Shown here piece after piece: positions 60,806-64,000 of a DNA stretch of 64,000 nucleotides. The DNA is taken from NCBI GenBank assembly GCA_018806915.1, contig JAGKQI010000040.1, positions 1,054,001 to 1,118,000 of the forward strand, given 5' to 3'. The stretch comes from Phytophthora colocasiae. Its lineage: Eukaryota; Oomycota; Peronosporomycetes; Peronosporales; Peronosporaceae. The position numbers were made by a program, and so were the translations under genes. Within the stretch, counting starts at the first letter, position 1. Every line of letters starts with the position of its first letter. The notes below the pieces were generated by a model. The model was not told the DNA's origin. It did not search any database and saw only the letters and a program-made list of their open reading frames with translations.

Positions 60806-63759
60806 CTAGTTGTTTTCACTAGCTAGGTTGTCCATGTTGTCAGCCCCCACGCCTTCTGGAGCTTGCGCCCCATCATTGTCGTAAAATTCTTGATCGTAAT
60901 TGTCAGGACCCCCATCAGCTCCTTCTGGAACATCGTGACTCCTACCAACCAGGCCGTCCCTATCGGCTCCGAGCTGATCATCGTGACTTGATGAAACTTG
61001 AATTTGCTGTGCCTCTGTACTTTGAAAATGGGCTGGACTTCCAACAACTGGAGTCTCACCCAAGAGAAGCTCCTGAAAGCTCAAATTCCTCCGTCGCGAG
61101 CTTACCTCGGGTGGCTCAACCGTGGCAGCAATTGAATCGTTTGGTAACTCCTCTGTCGAACGGCGAATTCGAATACCCCCTCTCTTCTCCAGTTGCGGAA
61201 TATTCCTTCCATTCTTCCAGTTCGAATGCCAAATATTAAAGCAAGACACCGAATTTCCATCAGTCACATGCCGTGCTTTTGAACATAAAAACAGTCTCCC
61301 GCGATCGGAGGAACACTGCTGACAGTAATGGCGCGTTGTTCCTGCCAATCGACGCCTTCCATCTGAAGTTGTACGGCACATGATGAAACAAACTTTGCAG
61401 ACGCGAAACTTGAATTTCCCACCCGCAGTTTTATCTGTTGACACCAACACTCGATGACTCGAGCTAGCAATAGCGTAGGCAGTAGCAATCGAAGCCGACC
61501 GGTCCCTTGAGTCATCCACTGCAACAACTTCTTCAGTAATGTGTTCAGTTTCCAAGAAATCTTGGTCTTGGAGACCTAGGAGCTCCTCGTGGAGTTGGAT
61601 CAGGAAGTTCGAGTGTGAAAGCGGTTTCTCATCGATGGACTTTGCGTATAGACGGTGTAGAATGAATGCGTTGATGATCGCAATGTCAAGAAGCCCGTAA
61701 AAGATTCTTGTAGTACTTTTTTGGCGCGCATGACCATTTGAACAGAGTAACTAAACCAACCACATACAGTACCTCATGTCAGTAAAAATGAAATAAGCAC
61801 TGCTCTACATTAAACTCACCGTTGCAGGCGTAATTGGTCGTGATTATCAACGCCACCCATGTACTTGTTGTAATTCACAACAAACTCCGGACACGGAATA
61901 GTAGCGTACGTACCGTCCCTTTGCTTTCGTTGTACAGACGACCTTTTCGCCGAGACTCCAGTGGCCAGAAAATAACAAATTTTGAGTCTACCCACCTTGA
62001 TGCGTACAATACTCCGTTTGTGGTGTTTCTTGCAAGCTTGTAGGACCCTCGAGGCATATTGCGTGATTGGCTCTTTTTTTTGTCTTGAAATTCTCCACAA
62101 AACCAAGCCGACTCGTGGACACTGTTCCGATATTGTAATACCCCATGTCCATCAGGCGAAAACTAAGCGATACTGATGAGTATTCTCGGTCCGTAACAAC
62201 GATTCTTTTCTTCGAGCGATCTACTCGACGCTGTTCCCACAGGGCCTTCAAGTTACGGACGACAGCCATTGGCCCACTTCTCGTGTCAACAAAATGACTA
62301 TCTTGCTTCTTGCCACAATAGACTTCGAATCTGTGATAAAGACGCACAAAAGATCTAAGTAAATGACATCTGCTTGACATACACCTAAACAGTATCATTC
62401 TGTACCTGGAGCAGTAGTGGGTTTCGCCACAGCAAACTGCGAACAGCTTTGTCCCGTACTTGTGCGGCTTATTCTTCAGAAAAACACGAATTGTATTCCG
62501 CGAACGCCTTGACGGGATAACCATTTCATCGAACGCAAACCAACGCCCTAGCTCCATCGCACCCTTAAACGTATCTTGGAGAGTATCAATTACACTTCTA
62601 ATTTTCCATGCCCGATCGGATTTTGCTCGTTGTCTGTGAAGTGGATGAACCTACCAACACGTCTCTATTAGTACAGTACCAGGTAAAATGTCAACGTTGT
62701 CTCATCATTTATACCGGCAATTCATAATCCAGTTCTGAGCGCACGTTCGTACCTGTTAATCTCCTTAAAGCGCAGTCGAGGCATGAATGGTGACCATGTC
62801 CCGGCGGGAATTGCCCCACGCGCCTGGGTTTTCCAATGATCTTCCATACGGGCTTTAATAAGGCAAACAGCTCTCGAAATGATCAACGCCAAGAAATGCG
62901 TTATTTCCGCTGCGGAAATCTCCTTGAACGAATCCAGGGCTCGTTCTTTCTCTCGGTACAACTTGCTTCGCAAAGCTTGATCATTCGTCTTGGCATTTAT
63001 GACCAGCGACGCGGCTTGTAACCGTTGAGCGCGTGTTTGGCGCTCGTACAAATTGGTTTCATGCGCGATATCTCTCCAGAGGCGTTTCGGCATAAAATAA
63101 AAAAATAAATTTGTTGGCTTCATCGCTGATTGTTGTAAATGGGGAGGATCGTTCATAACATCACACATGCCATCCGTATTAGTATCGTCCACACCATCGC
63201 CGACATTCAGCTCCTCCCAACCGTTTATAGACATAGACCGCAGCATTTCATCTGTTATATAATCTTGAGGTCCTGCGACAGCACGAATCTCCTCAGCAGT
63301 CTCAACAGAAAATTCATCTTCGTCATCTTCCTCGTTGACGATGATATTTTCTGTGGTTTCTTCGTCAGAACCGTCATCACTCTCACTAGCGCAATAATCA
63401 GAGGCTAAAAACTCATGATCGTCGTCAAGGCCTTCATTTGCTACATCGATACGAAATGGACGGGTCCGTGGCGCCTTCAACAGCGATTTCGGTCTACTGT
63501 GGCTGACCGTTGGTCTTTTCTTCCGAAAAAGGTTACTCGAATTAGTTTCACTCCTCGGTTCTTCGTCTACCTTGGTCTCCTCGTCGTTGGTGTTTTCCTC
63601 CCGATAATCAGGAAAATCAAATTCATAATTGGGTTCGAGTTTTCTTGAACTCCCCGTAATTCGTCTGCATTGCTGACAATCCGTTGAGATCTGTCGATTC
63701 TGTTTGGAAAGGGATCTAATGTCCGTGCGTCTTGGTTTATATCAGTTGGGGTGGCCACC
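60806..63759 (-). CDS. piggyBac-family transposase, copy 2
   Basis: The acidic N-part and the HETNLY block form one open frame here (63480-62722, 252 aa), because a base lost near 8085 in copy 1 is present (AGCACGAATC). The DDD residues (AFDEM, VTDREY, GGVDNHD) and the C-terminal Cys/His domain are conserved. Four residues are missing near 63125 (DAAR deleted). A one-base shift near 61980 and one near 61700 differ from copy 1. The three introns are at equivalent places. Confidence 0.85.
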
Positions 63760-64000
63760 GGGACAGTTGTAGAATTGGTTGTACTGTGGTTTTCTGTAAC
63801 ATTGGCAACAGAAACCTGTATACTTGCCGCTGGATGAGCTTTCTGTTGACGACGTCGAAATACCGCCAGGACTTCGGGACAGTTCATGTTTGATCCAGCG
63901 ATCCAACTGCACTCAGTATACCCTTTCCATTTGACTAGGTAATGAGGTAATCCAAAACGAAATCTCTCTCGAAGGATTGCTTCCACTTCGTACTCTTTCT
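63567..64000 (-). CDS. Second chromodomain, copy 2 (cut by window end)
   Basis: Begins off-window; [20 protein letters not shown] and the following residues match 8371-8800. The frame relation to the transposase is the same as in copy 1. Confidence 0.75.
   Translation of the reverse strand, partial: KEYEVEAILRERFRFGLPHYLVKWKGYTECSWIAGSNMNCPEVLAVFRRRQQKAHPAASIQVSVANVTENHSTTNSTTVPVATPTDINQDARTLDPFPNRIDRSQRIVSNADELRGVQENSNPIMNLIFLIIGRKTPTTRRPR

Larger units (their letters stand above)
54392..64000 (+). mobile_element. Left part of a giant piggyBac-like element, copy 2
   Basis: The sequence to the left is Copia integrase coding sequence that stops being Copia exactly at a TTAA (54388-54391). 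From 54392 an unrelated sequence begins with CCCACC. TTAA targets and termini starting with C-runs are the hallmark of piggyBac-superfamily elements, and a piggyBac transposase with an intact catalytic triad lies inside (60806-63480 and upstream). Genes in between (spliced coiled-coil gene, DOT1-like, coiled-coil protein) would be cargo. The right end of this copy lies outside the window. The assignment of all intervening genes to one element is inference. Confidence 0.6.
55210..64000 (+). repeat. Direct repeat copy 2 (truncated by window end)
   Basis: Second copy of the block that begins at base 1. The unique sequence just to its left (54392-55209) supplies the 5' part of the first gene and the left transposon terminus, which are off-window for copy 1. 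The offset grows from 55209 to about 55196 because of accumulated indels. Confidence 0.95.

Overview
The window looks like a repeat-rich, effector-bearing part of an oomycete genome, most likely Phytophthora or a close relative. The evidence is three tandem Crinkler (CRN) genes with LFLAK-like and HVLV-like header motifs, short GT..AG introns of about 55-100 nt, DIRS-type, Copia, Gypsy, hAT, Mutator-like, pogo and piggyBac elements, and gene-sized stretches embedded in or broken by them. Almost every coding sequence here is transposon-borne, transposon-interrupted or an effector.

Layout. Bases 1-8808 are repeated almost exactly at 55210-64000 (direct repeat, offset about 55.2 kb). The repeated sequence is the left part of what I interpret as a very large piggyBac-like transposon. 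Its left terminus is at 54392, directly after a TTAA, and starts CCCACC. Its transposase is a minus-strand gene (about 9277-5593) with an intact DDD triad, a C-terminal Cys/His domain and, upstream, two chromodomains. Candidate cargo includes a spliced coiled-coil gene, a possible secreted Cys-rich ORF, a SANT-like + DOT1-like methyltransferase, a long basic coiled-coil protein split by a pogo element, an ADP/ATP-carrier pseudogene, an unknown spliced gene, a fold-back element with a minisatellite (10818-16108), a P-loop kinase-like protein and further hypothetical genes. The opposite terminus (TTAA + CCCACC) is at 23196-23240 but faces the wrong way. A 6.05-kb inversion (about 18494-24541) explains this: reversing it in thought rejoins a DIRS reverse transcriptase at one breakpoint and an unrelated ORF at the other, both in frame.

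18494-28400 holds the two halves of the DIRS element (gag-like ORFs and RT N-part on minus; RT core, RNase H and tyrosine recombinase on plus), a Copia 3' half broken at the TTAA, LTR fragments, and a tRNA-Ala (AGC) followed by a tRNA-Gln-like remnant.

28637-42968 carries three minus-strand CRN genes in tandem. Only the third (39975-42968, 997 aa) is intact. It has two successive CRN header modules, a P-loop NTPase and a C-terminal effector region. The other two share a hAT insertion at the same codon, and the first also has a Mutator-like element carrying an ABC-transporter fragment.

43310-53020 is a host-like coiled-coil gene (minus) split by a core-deleted pogo-like element (43755-52538, TA target). 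That element is in turn split by a complete Ty3/Gypsy chromovirus (44840-52442; 421-bp LTRs; ATTTT target duplication). 53137-54391 is a rearranged Copia fragment that ends at the TTAA where the second copy of the large piggyBac-like element begins.

Many reading frames are broken by one- or two-base indels, often in homopolymers and often differing between near-identical copies. Some apparent pseudogenization may therefore be sequencing error.
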